From the NCBI GenBank assembly GCA_041398005.1, contig JAWKVP010000014.1, forward strand, positions 29,965 through 93,964: a DNA stretch of 64,000 nucleotides. The letters are read 5' to 3'. Under the pieces are notes generated by a model. That model saw only the letters and a list, made by a program, of their open reading frames with translations, was not told the origin of the DNA and made no database searches. Positions 1 to 7,574 of the stretch are shown here, one piece after another. The DNA comes from JAGREO01 sp020446285 (lineage in GTDB: Bacteria > Pseudomonadota > Alphaproteobacteria > Geminicoccales > Geminicoccaceae). Numbering within the stretch: the stretch's first letter is position 1; each line of letters starts with the position of its first letter. A program made the position numbers and the translations under genes.

Positions 1-1148
1 CCGCCCACGAGCCACCAGAAGGCAAAGGCGATGGCGGCGAGGCTGTGCACTGCCGGGGCGTAAAACGAGGCGACGCGATCGGCGAGCGAGACGAAGCGTC
101 CGCGCTTCTGTTCGGCCAGTTCCATGAGGCGGACGATTTCGGCGAGAAGTGTGCCCTCGCCCGCCGAGGTCACACGGATTTCCAGCGGTTCGCCGAGATT
201 GAGCGTTCCGGCGAAGAGCCTTCCGCCGGATGTCACATGCTGCGGTGCGCTTTCGCCGTTGATGGCGCTCATGTCGATCTCGGCATGAGTGCCGAGAAGC
301 ACACCGTCGGCACCGATGCGTTCGCCGGTGGCGACCAGCAGCACATCACCGCGCGCCAGTTCCTCCGAGCGGACGGAGCGCGTACTGCCGTCCTCCATCA
401 ACCTCGTGACGGCCCGGGCACCGATCGCGAGCAGGCGCTGTGCCGCCGCCCTCGCACTGCCACGCGCGCGGGTATCGAGATAGCGGCCGATGAGGAGAAA
501 GAAGAGGAGCGTGACCGCGCTGTCGAAATAGACATGTTCGCCGCCACTGATGGTCTCGAACAGGCTCATGCCCGAGGCGAGCAGGATGGCGAGGCTGATG
601 GGTACGTCCATGTTGGTGTGGCGGGCAGCGAGTGCGGCGAGTGCCGAGCGGAAGAACGGCCTTCCCGCATAGACGACAGCCGGAAGGGCGATCAGCGCCT
701 CGAACCAGTGCAGGAAACCCCGTGTCGCCTCGCCCATGCCCTGAAACTGGCCGGCCCAGACGGAAATCGCGAGCAGCATGACATTCGCGGCGGCGAAGCC
801 GGAAACCGCGACGCAGCGCAGCAGAAATGTCTCCCGTTCCCGATCGATCGAGCCCAGCCGTTCGGGGTCGAAGGGAATTGCGCCGTAGCCCAGCGCCTGT
901 ACGGTCTCGGTGACCTTCCGGCCCATGGCGGGATTGCCATGCCAGGCAACCGTCAGCCGGCGGGTGGTGAGATTGACCCGTCCCTCGTCGATACCGGGAA
1001 GTTCCGCCAGTGCATTCTCGATGCGCCTCACACAGCCACCGCAATGCACGCCTTCGAGCATCAGGTTGAGCCGGTGCGATGCCCCGCTGCCGCCTTCCTT
1101 GATGAAAGGGGCGGGATCGGCCGCCTTTGAGGCGAGGGCGGTTGCCAT
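1..1148 (-). CDS. ccoI: Copper-translocating P-type ATPase CcoI/FixI, 3' part beyond window
   Basis: N-terminal 382 residues of a heavy-metal P1B ATPase that in the ccoGHIS cluster supplies copper for cbb3 oxidase assembly. It has no complete frame inside the window because the C-terminus lies beyond the left edge. ATG at 1148 overlaps the ccoH stop as ATGA. I translated an HMA-like segment with a CGGC metal site (C36, C39), several hydrophobic segments (around residues 105-230) and the actuator loop at about 297-300. That loop reads NGES instead of the usual TGES. The phosphorylation motif, CPx motif and hinge lie outside the window, so catalytic competence cannot be judged. ccoS would be expected downstream. 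The family call rests on the ccoG-ccoH-ccoI order. Confidence 0.9.
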   Translation of the reverse strand, partial: MATALASKAADPAPFIKEGGSGASHRLNLMLEGVHCGGCVRRIENALAELPGIDEGRVNLTTRRLTVAWHGNPAMGRKVTETVQALGYGAIPFDPERLGSIDRERETFLLRCVAVSGFAAANVMLLAISVWAGQFQGMGEATRGFLHWFEALIALPAVVYAGRPFFRSALAALAARHTNMDVPISLAILLASGMSLFETISGGEHVYFDSAVTLLFFLLIGRYLDTRARGSARAAAQRLLAIGARAVTRLMEDGSTRSVRSEELARGDVLLVATGERIGADGVLLGTHAEIDMSAINGESAPQHVTSGGRLFAGTLNLGEPLEIRVTSAGEGTLLAEIVRLMELAEQKRGRFVSLADRVASFYAPAVHSLAAIAFAFWWLVG

Positions 1149-1636
1149 CAGCGGAGCATCTGCCGGCTGTCGTCGATGAAGACGGCAGCACCCCGGCGAA
1201 CGACGGTATGTGCGTTCCATGCTCCGGAAAGTTCCGCCGTGAAATCCGCCTCGTATCGGCCCTGGCCTGTTCCGCCCGGTCTGACGACGAAATCCGAGCC
1301 CTCGTGCGTCGGCCGCTCGAACAGGATTTCGATATCAGCATCGTCGATGGGGCGTCCGTCGCGATCGCGCAATTCGACCATGATCGTTCCATCGAGCCCG
1401 TCGGTCAGGTTCGCATCGATGTCGATCGACCAGCCGAGATCCTTCTGCGCCTCGGCCGCCTCGAGGTTCTCGTTATAGGCGAGGCCCTTCTCGTAGGCGC
1501 TGTTCGTGGTCAACCCGGTCCAGCTTCGACTGGCGATCACGATCATGGTTGCGTTCACCGCGATCACGATGCCGAAGAATCCGACGAAGAGCCATGGAAT
1601 CCACCAGCCGCGCTGTCGTTCCCTCGCCATCGTCAT
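1148..1636 (-). CDS. ccoH: FixH/CcoH cbb3 oxidase assembly protein
   Basis: 162-residue membrane-anchored protein of the FixH family, needed for maturation or stability of cbb3-type cytochrome c oxidase. One transmembrane helix (about residues 11-35, starting WWIPWLFVGFFG) is followed by a periplasmic domain. The family signature right after the helix, SWTGLTTNSAYEKGLAYN, is visible. Its ATG overlaps the ccoG stop and its stop overlaps the ccoI start (both ATGA), so the three genes should be translationally coupled. The start keeps the MTMARERQRG leader; an internal Met at residue 3 is also possible. Confidence 0.93.
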   Translation of the reverse strand: MTMARERQRGWWIPWLFVGFFGIVIAVNATMIVIASRSWTGLTTNSAYEKGLAYNENLEAAEAQKDLGWSIDIDANLTDGLDGTIMVELRDRDGRPIDDADIEILFERPTHEGSDFVVRPGGTGQGRYEADFTAELSGAWNAHTVVRRGAAVFIDDSRQMLR

Positions 1637-3081
1637 GGCCCCCTGAACACCGTGTCGTAGGAGGTGGCCTCACCGGTGCCGGTATCGGTCAGTATGAATT
1701 CGAGATCGGTGGAACTGCCGTCGAGCGCCGATCGCGGCAGGATGACCCGCACCGTGGATGTTCCGACATCGTCCATGGGCACGGTCATGGCAAGACTGTC
1801 ACCGACATCGCCCGCAAGCGATTCGAGCACAGCACTCGCGGGTGCGGCGACACGAAGTTCGAACACCCGCTCCATGGCCTCCATGTTGAGGATCTTGAAG
1901 GTATAGCTGTTGCGGATGCTGCCATCGGAGAGCCTGACGAACAGCGGATTGCGTTCGGGCAGGATGTTGACGTCCGACGTGTCGCGGGTGGCGAACGCGG
2001 CGAGCATGACGAGGGCGACAGCGCCGAAGACGCCGGCATAGAGCATGGTGCGCGGACGGATGATGCGGTTCTGCGACGGCTTGCCTGCGGCGCGCAGCTC
2101 CTGGTTGCGCTCGCTGTCATAGGCGATCAGGTTCTGCGGGCGCCCGACCTTGTCCATGACGCTGTTGCAGGCATCGATGCACAGGCCGCAGCCGATGCAT
2201 TCGAGCTGGAAGCCGTCGCGGATATCGATGCCCATCGGACAGACGGCGACACACTGGCGGCAGGAGACGCAATCGCCGCGTCCATCCCAGGTCTCACCCT
2301 TCTTGTGCTTGCCGCGCGGTTCGCCCCGCCAGGCCTCATAGGTGACCGCCATGGTATCCTGATCGACGAGCGAACCCTGAATGCGCGGCCAGGGACACAT
2401 GTAGGTACAGACCTGTTCGCGGGCGAGGCCGGCCAGCAGATAGGTCATCGCGGTGAAGAGGAAGGTGAAGAAATAGACGCCGAGCCCCGCTTGCCCGGTC
2501 CAGAACTGGACGGTGATGGTCGGCGCGTCGTTGAAATACATGATCCATGCGCCGCCGGTCCAGAATGCGATGGCAAGCCAGACGAGATGCTTGGTGATGC
2601 GCTTTCGCCACTTGACCGGTGTCCACGGCGCCTTGTCGAAGCGCATGCGCTCGTTTCGGTCACCCTCGATCCAGCGCTCGACCATCATGAAGAGATCGGT
2701 CCACACCGTCTGCGGGCAGGTAAATCCGCACCAGAGCCGGCCGAACATGGCGGTTGCGAGGAACAGTCCGAATGCCGCCAGCACGAGAATGCCGGTCAGG
2801 TAGTAGATTTCCTGCGGCCAGATCTCGATCCAGAAGAAATAGAGGCGACGGGTGCTGAAGTCGGCAAGGATGGCCTGATCCGGCGCGTCGCCGGGACGGT
2901 CCCAGCGAATCCAGGGAGCCAGATAGTACAATGCGAGAAGCGTGGCCAGCACCGCCCACTTGATCTGGCGATACTTGCCCGAAATGGCCTTGGCATAGAC
3001 CTCGACCCGCCCCCTGTAGAGCGTTGAATCCCGTTGCTCCTTGCGGGAACGAACATCTTCGACGGTAACGGGCTCGGACAT
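1633..3081 (-). CDS. ccoG: Cytochrome c oxidase accessory protein CcoG/FixG
   Basis: 482-residue polytopic iron-sulfur protein of the FixG/CcoG/RdxA family, implicated in copper reduction and delivery to cbb3 oxidase. It has an N-terminal membrane half with CGFTCPQTVWTD and CTYMCPWPRIQG motifs. Two 4Fe-4S ferredoxin motifs follow (CVSCRQCVAVCP and CIGCGLCIDAC). After a further transmembrane helix comes a C-terminal periplasmic Ig-like domain. I chose ATG 3081 (MSEPVTVEDVRS) rather than an upstream in-frame ATG because it matches the family start. It is first gene of ccoGHI. No ccoNOQP is next to it; the upstream neighbour is an unrelated DUF2332 gene, so the structural operon is elsewhere. 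An FNR/FixK box lies 62 bp upstream. Confidence 0.95.
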   Translation of the reverse strand: MSEPVTVEDVRSRKEQRDSTLYRGRVEVYAKAISGKYRQIKWAVLATLLALYYLAPWIRWDRPGDAPDQAILADFSTRRLYFFWIEIWPQEIYYLTGILVLAAFGLFLATAMFGRLWCGFTCPQTVWTDLFMMVERWIEGDRNERMRFDKAPWTPVKWRKRITKHLVWLAIAFWTGGAWIMYFNDAPTITVQFWTGQAGLGVYFFTFLFTAMTYLLAGLAREQVCTYMCPWPRIQGSLVDQDTMAVTYEAWRGEPRGKHKKGETWDGRGDCVSCRQCVAVCPMGIDIRDGFQLECIGCGLCIDACNSVMDKVGRPQNLIAYDSERNQELRAAGKPSQNRIIRPRTMLYAGVFGAVALVMLAAFATRDTSDVNILPERNPLFVRLSDGSIRNSYTFKILNMEAMERVFELRVAAPASAVLESLAGDVGDSLAMTVPMDDVGTSTVRVILPRSALDGSSTDLEFILTDTGTGEATSYDTVFRGP

Positions 3082-3142
3082 GGGCCATCCAGATTGTCGA
3101 GGCAAACTGATCTGCATCTGCACCCGCCAGCGAACCAACTCA

Positions 3143-3156
3143 TTGATTCAGCTCAA
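3143..3156 (-). promoter_or_regulatory. FNR/FixK-type box upstream of ccoG
   Basis: TTGATTCAGCTCAA matches the core TTGA-N6-TCAA exactly and is a near-perfect palindrome. It lies 62-75 bp upstream of the ccoG start, where an activator site for oxygen-responsive FNR/FixK regulators would be expected. The site is seen; regulator identity and use are inferred from the known control of fixGHI genes. Confidence 0.75.
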
Positions 3157-3308
3157 TCGGCCTTCCCGGCAGTCAGGGGGCGGACAGATGCGTTCACCAT
3201 CAAATCAGATCATCCGCAGGTTTGCCAGTCCGACTGCTGGAACAAAACGTCACATTCCCATTCTTATATGTGTTGTGTCCAGGTCGTATCCGGCGCGAGG
3301 TTCAGCGC

Positions 3309-4364
3309 TCATGTGCCGGTCCAGCGCACCCATGCACCGTGGAAATGGCAGTCGGCAAGATGCAGGTGACGGGGTCCGGCAATGCCCGGCTGCCAGAGAT
3401 CGAGATCGAGAACGGCGTGTCCGCCGGAGGGATGTGCTTCCATCCGCAGCCACGCTACCGGAGATTGGCGCCCGCCAGCGCGTGCCATCGCTTCGAAACA
3501 GCGTTGTTGTGCTTCTCTGGAGAAATACTGCCAGGCAATCGAGTGGAAGATGACGGTGGTCTCATCATCGGGACATGTGTCGAGTCGACGTTCGAGCCAG
3601 TCCGCGGCGTTGCCTGCCTCGATCGCGGGCGGTCTCGCCGTGGCGAGGCCGATGGCGGCATCGAGGCGTTGCAGGCGTTCGGGCTGGTCGGGCCAGATAT
3701 AGGAGCGAAGGCGCAGTTGCTGTTCCGCATCGCGCAGGTCGATGGGACGAAGGTCGACGCCGCTTGCGGATGCAACCACCGGCGCGCCGAGCGGCGGCGG
3801 TTCTCCCTGCCAGTCCGGCCGCAGCACCACGGGTGATCCTGACGGACCCCATGACCAACTGTCGGTTTCATACCGGAATGCCTGCCAGTGCTGATTGAGA
3901 CCGGCACTCGATCCGAGCTCGAAGAGGCGCATGGGCCGACCGCCGGTGCGTTCGTGAATGACCTGAAAGCCCGGCATCAGAACCGCCGATCTTGCCACCT
4001 CGTTGGTCTGCGGCGGGTGATCGATGAAGGCGACGAGCCACGTCTCGTGCTCTCGCATGAGATGTTCGAGAGTATCGCCGAGTTGCTTGTCATCGAATGC
4101 CGCAAGTGCCGGTATCCGTCCGCTCAGCGCGAGTGCATGAAGTCCGCCGGCAAGGCGCAGCGCCAGGGCATCCGCCGCCGGATCGCTCGGCCAGCCGAGG
4201 ATCTTCGTACCGAGCCGATCGACCCTGTGCAGCCGTTTCGCCGCTTCTGCAAGGAGCCGGCCGGTGAAGGCCGAGCCAAGCTTGTGGCAGGCAGCGGATT
4301 GCTGGCGGAAATGCCGGAGAACAGCATCCGCACCATGCGGCTGCATCCCGCCGGGCGTGCTCAA
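3309..4364 (-). CDS. DUF2332 family protein
   Basis: 351-residue soluble protein resembling the DUF2332 family (function unknown). Visible signatures include ARSAVLMPGF, RLFELGSSAGLNQHW (methyltransferase-like glycine motif), TVIFHSIAWQYF and a C-terminal region rich in His and Asp. The assigned start is TTG at 4364, overlapping the proB TGA as TTGA; an in-frame ATG at 4346 is the alternative and would remove six residues. The glycine-rich ELGSSAG segment suggests an SAM-dependent methyltransferase-like fold, but that is inference. It is probably co-transcribed with proB. Confidence 0.8.
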   Translation of the reverse strand: MSTPGGMQPHGADAVLRHFRQQSAACHKLGSAFTGRLLAEAAKRLHRVDRLGTKILGWPSDPAADALALRLAGGLHALALSGRIPALAAFDDKQLGDTLEHLMREHETWLVAFIDHPPQTNEVARSAVLMPGFQVIHERTGGRPMRLFELGSSAGLNQHWQAFRYETDSWSWGPSGSPVVLRPDWQGEPPPLGAPVVASASGVDLRPIDLRDAEQQLRLRSYIWPDQPERLQRLDAAIGLATARPPAIEAGNAADWLERRLDTCPDDETTVIFHSIAWQYFSREAQQRCFEAMARAGGRQSPVAWLRMEAHPSGGHAVLDLDLWQPGIAGPRHLHLADCHFHGAWVRWTGT

Positions 4365-5482
4365 AGCAATACCAGATCGTCGCGGTGGATCATCTCGTCA
4401 CGACCGCGCCAGCCGAGCTTCGCCTCGATCTCGGCGGTCCTGCAACCCGCGATCTGCCTTGCATCGGCGACGTCATAGGCTGACAGCCCCTTGGCAAGCT
4501 GGCGACCGTCACGCGTCAGTACGATGATCGCATCGCCCCGCTCGAAGTCTCCCTCGACGCACACCACGCCCGCCGGCAACAGGCTCGATCCGCGCGCGAG
4601 CGCGCCCGCGGCGCCGTCGTCGACGGTCAGGCTTCCGGCAACGGCGAGGCTTGCACCGATCCAGTCCTTGCGCGCCCGACGGGGTGTCACCTGCGCCTCG
4701 AAGACTGTGCAGCGCCCGCCCCCGATCAGCCGTTCGACGGGATTGGTCTCGGTACCCCTTGCGAGCAGAACCGTGGTCCCCGCACGGGTGGCGATACGCG
4801 CCGCCGCGATCTTGCTCACCATGCCGCCCGAACCGACGCCCGACAGGCTCTCGCCGGCCATGGCCTCGATTTCCGGCGTGATCGTTTCGACCACGGGCAC
4901 ATGCACTGCGTCGGCATGGGTCGCAGGATTGTCCGTATAGAGTCCGTCGACGTCGGAAAGCAGAACGAGTGTTTCCGAAGAGGCCATCACCGCCACCCGT
5001 GCGCCGAGCCGGTCATTGTCGCCGAAACGGATTTCACTGGTTGCCACCGTGTCGTTCTCGTTGACCACCGGCACGGCTCCCATGCGCAACAGCGTTTCCA
5101 TGGTCGCCCGCGCATTCAGGTAACGCCTGCGGTCCTCCGTATCGCCCGGTGTGACGAGCAGCTGTGCGGTTGCGAGATCGTGCCGCGCGAGGCTCTCCTG
5201 CCAGGCTCGGGCAAGGAGGATCTGTCCTGCCGCTGCCGCTGCCTGCTTTTCCTCGAGCCGCAATGCGCGCCGGCGCAGGCCGAGTGCCGGCCGGCCGAGA
5301 GCGATGGCGCCCGATGTGACGACGATGATGCGCTGGCCGCCGGCGATCAGTCGCGCGATGTCGTCGGCCAGACTGTCGAGCCAGTGTCGCCGCGCCTGGC
5401 CGTTCTCGACGAGCAGTGCGGAGCCGACCTTGATCGTGACCCGTTTCGCACCGAGCGCCTTCGCGACGCGGCCGGCGATCAT
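4361..5482 (-). CDS. proB: Glutamate 5-kinase ProB
   Basis: 373-residue enzyme phosphorylating L-glutamate to glutamyl-5-phosphate, the first step of proline synthesis. The amino-acid kinase domain (about 1-260) shows VTIKVGSALLV near the N-terminus, VVTSGAIALG, the VPVVNENDTVA segment and FGDNDRLGARVA. A PUA domain follows (about 280-373, including the LLPAGVVCVEGDFERGD segment). The ATG overlaps the obgE stop (ATGA at 5479-5482), fitting the common alphaproteobacterial order rplU-rpmA-obgE-proB. Length is normal for PUA-containing ProB. No proA is adjacent. Confidence 0.96.
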   Translation of the reverse strand: MIAGRVAKALGAKRVTIKVGSALLVENGQARRHWLDSLADDIARLIAGGQRIIVVTSGAIALGRPALGLRRRALRLEEKQAAAAAGQILLARAWQESLARHDLATAQLLVTPGDTEDRRRYLNARATMETLLRMGAVPVVNENDTVATSEIRFGDNDRLGARVAVMASSETLVLLSDVDGLYTDNPATHADAVHVPVVETITPEIEAMAGESLSGVGSGGMVSKIAAARIATRAGTTVLLARGTETNPVERLIGGGRCTVFEAQVTPRRARKDWIGASLAVAGSLTVDDGAAGALARGSSLLPAGVVCVEGDFERGDAIIVLTRDGRQLAKGLSAYDVADARQIAGCRTAEIEAKLGWRGRDEMIHRDDLVLL

Positions 5483-6507
5483 GTTTCGTCGTCCGCCCGT
5501 TGCATGTCGTGGTTGTGGCGACGTTCAATCACATGTGCCTGCACCTTGCGCAGCACCGGCGTGATTCCCTCGCCACTCACGCCCGAAACGAGATGAACCG
5601 CACTGCCGGAAATGTCGGCCAATGCCGCACGCGCTTCTTCGCGCACTTCTTCGGTGAGCGCGTCGATCTTGTTCAGGCAGAGCAGTTCCGGCTTGTCCGC
5701 CAGGCCGTGGCCATAGGCCTCGAGCTCATGGCGGATCGTCGCGTAGGCTTCGGCCACATTTCCGCTCGTTCCGTCGACGAGATGGATCAGTACGGCACAG
5801 CGCTCGACATGGCCGAGAAACTGGTCGCCGAGGCCCACGCCCTCATGTGCGCCCTCGATCAGTCCGGGAATATCGGCGATGACGAAACTGCGATCGTCCA
5901 GCATGACCGTGCCAAGGCTGGGCTCGAGAGTGGTGAAGGGGTAGTCGCCGATCTTCGGCCGCGCCCTGCTGACTGCGGAAAGGAAGGTAGACTTGCCGGC
6001 ATTGGGCAGGCCGACGAGTCCGGCATCCGCCAGCAGCTTGAGCTTGAGCCAGATCCAGCGCTCCTCGCCCGGATAGCCGGCATCGGAACGTCTTGGCGCG
6101 CGATTGGTCGAACTCTTGTAATGTTCATTGCCGAAACCGCCATCGCCCCCCTGCGCCAGCACGATACGCTTGCCGGGCCGGTCGAGATCGGCAAGCAGGA
6201 TCTCCGCATTCTCGTCGAGAATCTGCGTGCCTACCGGGAGTTTCAGCTCGATCGTCGCCCCGGCCTTGCCCGAACGGCTCCTGCCCATGCCATGGCCGCC
6301 GCGCCCGGCCTTGAAATGTTGCTGGTATCGAAAATCGACAAGCGTATTCAGGTCATTCTCGGCGACTGCGACGATATCGCCGCCACGCCCGCCATTGCCT
6401 CCGTCAGGCCCCCCTAATTCGACAAATTTCTCACGCCGGAAGCTGCACGCTCCGGCACCGCCATCGCCGCTCTTGATGAAGATCTTGGCCGAATCGAGAA
6501 ACCGCAT
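5479..6507 (-). CDS. obgE: GTPase ObgE/CgtA
   Basis: 342-residue essential Obg-family GTPase acting in ribosome maturation and stress or cell-cycle control. The glycine-rich Obg domain (1-158) has GDGGAGACSFRREKFVE and repeated GGxGG motifs. The G domain shows G1 LVGLPNAGKSTFLS, G3 DIPGLIEGA and G4 LNKID. The start is ATG 6507 (MRFLDSAKIFIK), the canonical Obg start; a longer in-frame extension to 6567 runs through the terminator-like hairpin and is rejected. There is no long C-terminal OCT extension. The start lies about 60 bp downstream of that hairpin. Confidence 0.97.
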   Translation of the reverse strand: MRFLDSAKIFIKSGDGGAGACSFRREKFVELGGPDGGNGGRGGDIVAVAENDLNTLVDFRYQQHFKAGRGGHGMGRSRSGKAGATIELKLPVGTQILDENAEILLADLDRPGKRIVLAQGGDGGFGNEHYKSSTNRAPRRSDAGYPGEERWIWLKLKLLADAGLVGLPNAGKSTFLSAVSRARPKIGDYPFTTLEPSLGTVMLDDRSFVIADIPGLIEGAHEGVGLGDQFLGHVERCAVLIHLVDGTSGNVAEAYATIRHELEAYGHGLADKPELLCLNKIDALTEEVREEARAALADISGSAVHLVSGVSGEGITPVLRKVQAHVIERRHNHDMQRADDET

Positions 6508-6568
6508 CTGGCATCCTGCCGCGCAACCGGAAAGGGAAAATGTGCAAACGAAGAAGAAGAGACACAAA

Positions 6569-6608
6569 CGGAAGAAGGGGAAGGCCGGTTGACCTTCCCC
6601 TTCTTCCG
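6569..6608 (-). terminator. Perfect 16-bp hairpin between rpmA and obgE
   Basis: Left arm 6569-6584 and right arm 6593-6608 are perfectly complementary over 16 bp, with an 8-nt loop. On the minus strand the hairpin is followed by the T-rich run TTTGTGTCTCTTCTTCTTC. This fits a Rho-independent terminator or attenuator after rplU-rpmA. It lies between rpmA (ends 6652) and the obgE start (6507), so it probably reduces read-through into obgE-proB. Confidence 0.75.
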
Positions 6609-6651
6609 TGCCTGCCTGTGAAGGAGGCGATCAACCGAAAGTCACGGGCGC

Positions 6652-6918
6652 CTACTCTGCCGCCTGCGCCAGCGGTTCCACATTCACCGTCGTACGCTTG
6701 CCGACCTTGCGGAACTTCACATGGCCCTCGGTCAGCGCGAAAATGGTGAAGTCGCGTCCGAGACCAACATTCTGGCCGGGGTGCCACTTGGTGCCGCACT
6801 GCTTGATGATGATGTTGCCGGCCAGCACATGCTCGCCACCGAACTTCTTCACACCAAGGCGCTTGCCCGCGGAATCGCGACCGTTGCGGGAACTGCCGCC
6901 TGCCTTCTTGTGAGCCAT
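6652..6918 (-). CDS. rpmA: 50S ribosomal protein L27
   Basis: 88-residue L27 beginning MAHKKAGGSSRNGRDS, the invariant N-terminus that reaches the peptidyl-transferase centre; no Firmicutes-type leader is present. Canonical segments GVKKFGGEHV and VKFRKVGKR-type residues are visible. It lies 13 bp after rplU in the same transcription unit and is followed by a strong hairpin at 6569-6608. Confidence 0.99.
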   Translation of the reverse strand: MAHKKAGGSSRNGRDSAGKRLGVKKFGGEHVLAGNIIIKQCGTKWHPGQNVGLGRDFTIFALTEGHVKFRKVGKRTTVNVEPLAQAAE

Positions 6919-6931
6919 GGACCGATCCTCC

Positions 6932-7243
6932 TCAGGCTGCGATATCGGTAATGCGCAGGACCGTCAAAAGCTGGCGATGGCCGCGCTTGCGGCGGAAATT
7001 CTTGCGCCGCTTCTTCTTGAAGATGACGATCTTGTCGCCCTTGATCTGCTCGAGCACCTCGGCCTTCACCGAAGCGCCCTCGACGAGTGGCGAGCCGACC
7101 CTGGCCTCGCCATCACCACCGACGAGCAGAACCTCACCGAGATCGACGGTGCTGCCGGCCTCGGCCTCGAGCTTCTCGACCTTGATGACGTCATTCTTGG
7201 CGACGCGATACTGCTTGCCGCCGGTCTTGATCACTGCGTACAT
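6932..7243 (-). CDS. rplU: 50S ribosomal protein L21
   Basis: 103-residue L21, beginning MYAVIKTGGKQYRVAKND as expected. The basic motif FKKKRRKNFRRKRGHRQ near the C-terminus contacts 23S rRNA. It is first gene of the rplU-rpmA unit. The 211 bp between it and tRNA-Val must hold the promoter and 5' leader; I did not identify a clear promoter by eye. Confidence 0.99.
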   Translation of the reverse strand: MYAVIKTGGKQYRVAKNDVIKVEKLEAEAGSTVDLGEVLLVGGDGEARVGSPLVEGASVKAEVLEQIKGDKIVIFKKKRRKNFRRKRGHRQLLTVLRITDIAA

Positions 7244-7454
7244 CTTACCACCGGGTAGTCAGAGGGAGAGCGCCGGCACGCAGACAACTGCAGCCGCGAG
7301 CGCCACTCACGAACCGCTGCTGTCTACTCCCGCCGCTCATGCCCTGTCAACGCGCAATGGCCGCATTCAGGCAGAACCAGTCCCGGCAAGGCATGCGCAC
7401 GCGCTCCACCTTGCCCTGCGAACGCCGCGAGCCTATGGTCTCGCGCATCTGCAA

Positions 7455-7529
7455 GCGGGCGTAGCTCAGCGGAAGAGCACGGCGTTTACACCGCCGGTGT
7501 CGGAGGTTCGAACCCTTCCGCCCGCACCA
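7455..7529 (+). tRNA. tRNA-Val (anticodon TAC)
   Basis: 75-nt cloverleaf with encoded CCA. Acceptor GCGGGCG pairs with CGCCCGC. The D-arm includes GTAGCTCAGCGG, anticodon stem CGGCG/CGCCG encloses loop TTTACAC (anticodon TAC), the T-arm contains GGTTCGAACC, and the discriminator is A. It is convergent with xylB and divergent from rplU. Confidence 0.97.
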
Positions 7530-7574
7530 GTTCCGGGATTCCGGTCAACAGGACGATTTCATTCTGTCGCCCTG

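Noticed and set aside
1549..3027. 492-residue plus-strand frame over ccoG
   Set aside because: Antisense to ccoG, whose ferredoxin motifs and ATGA overlaps are decisive.
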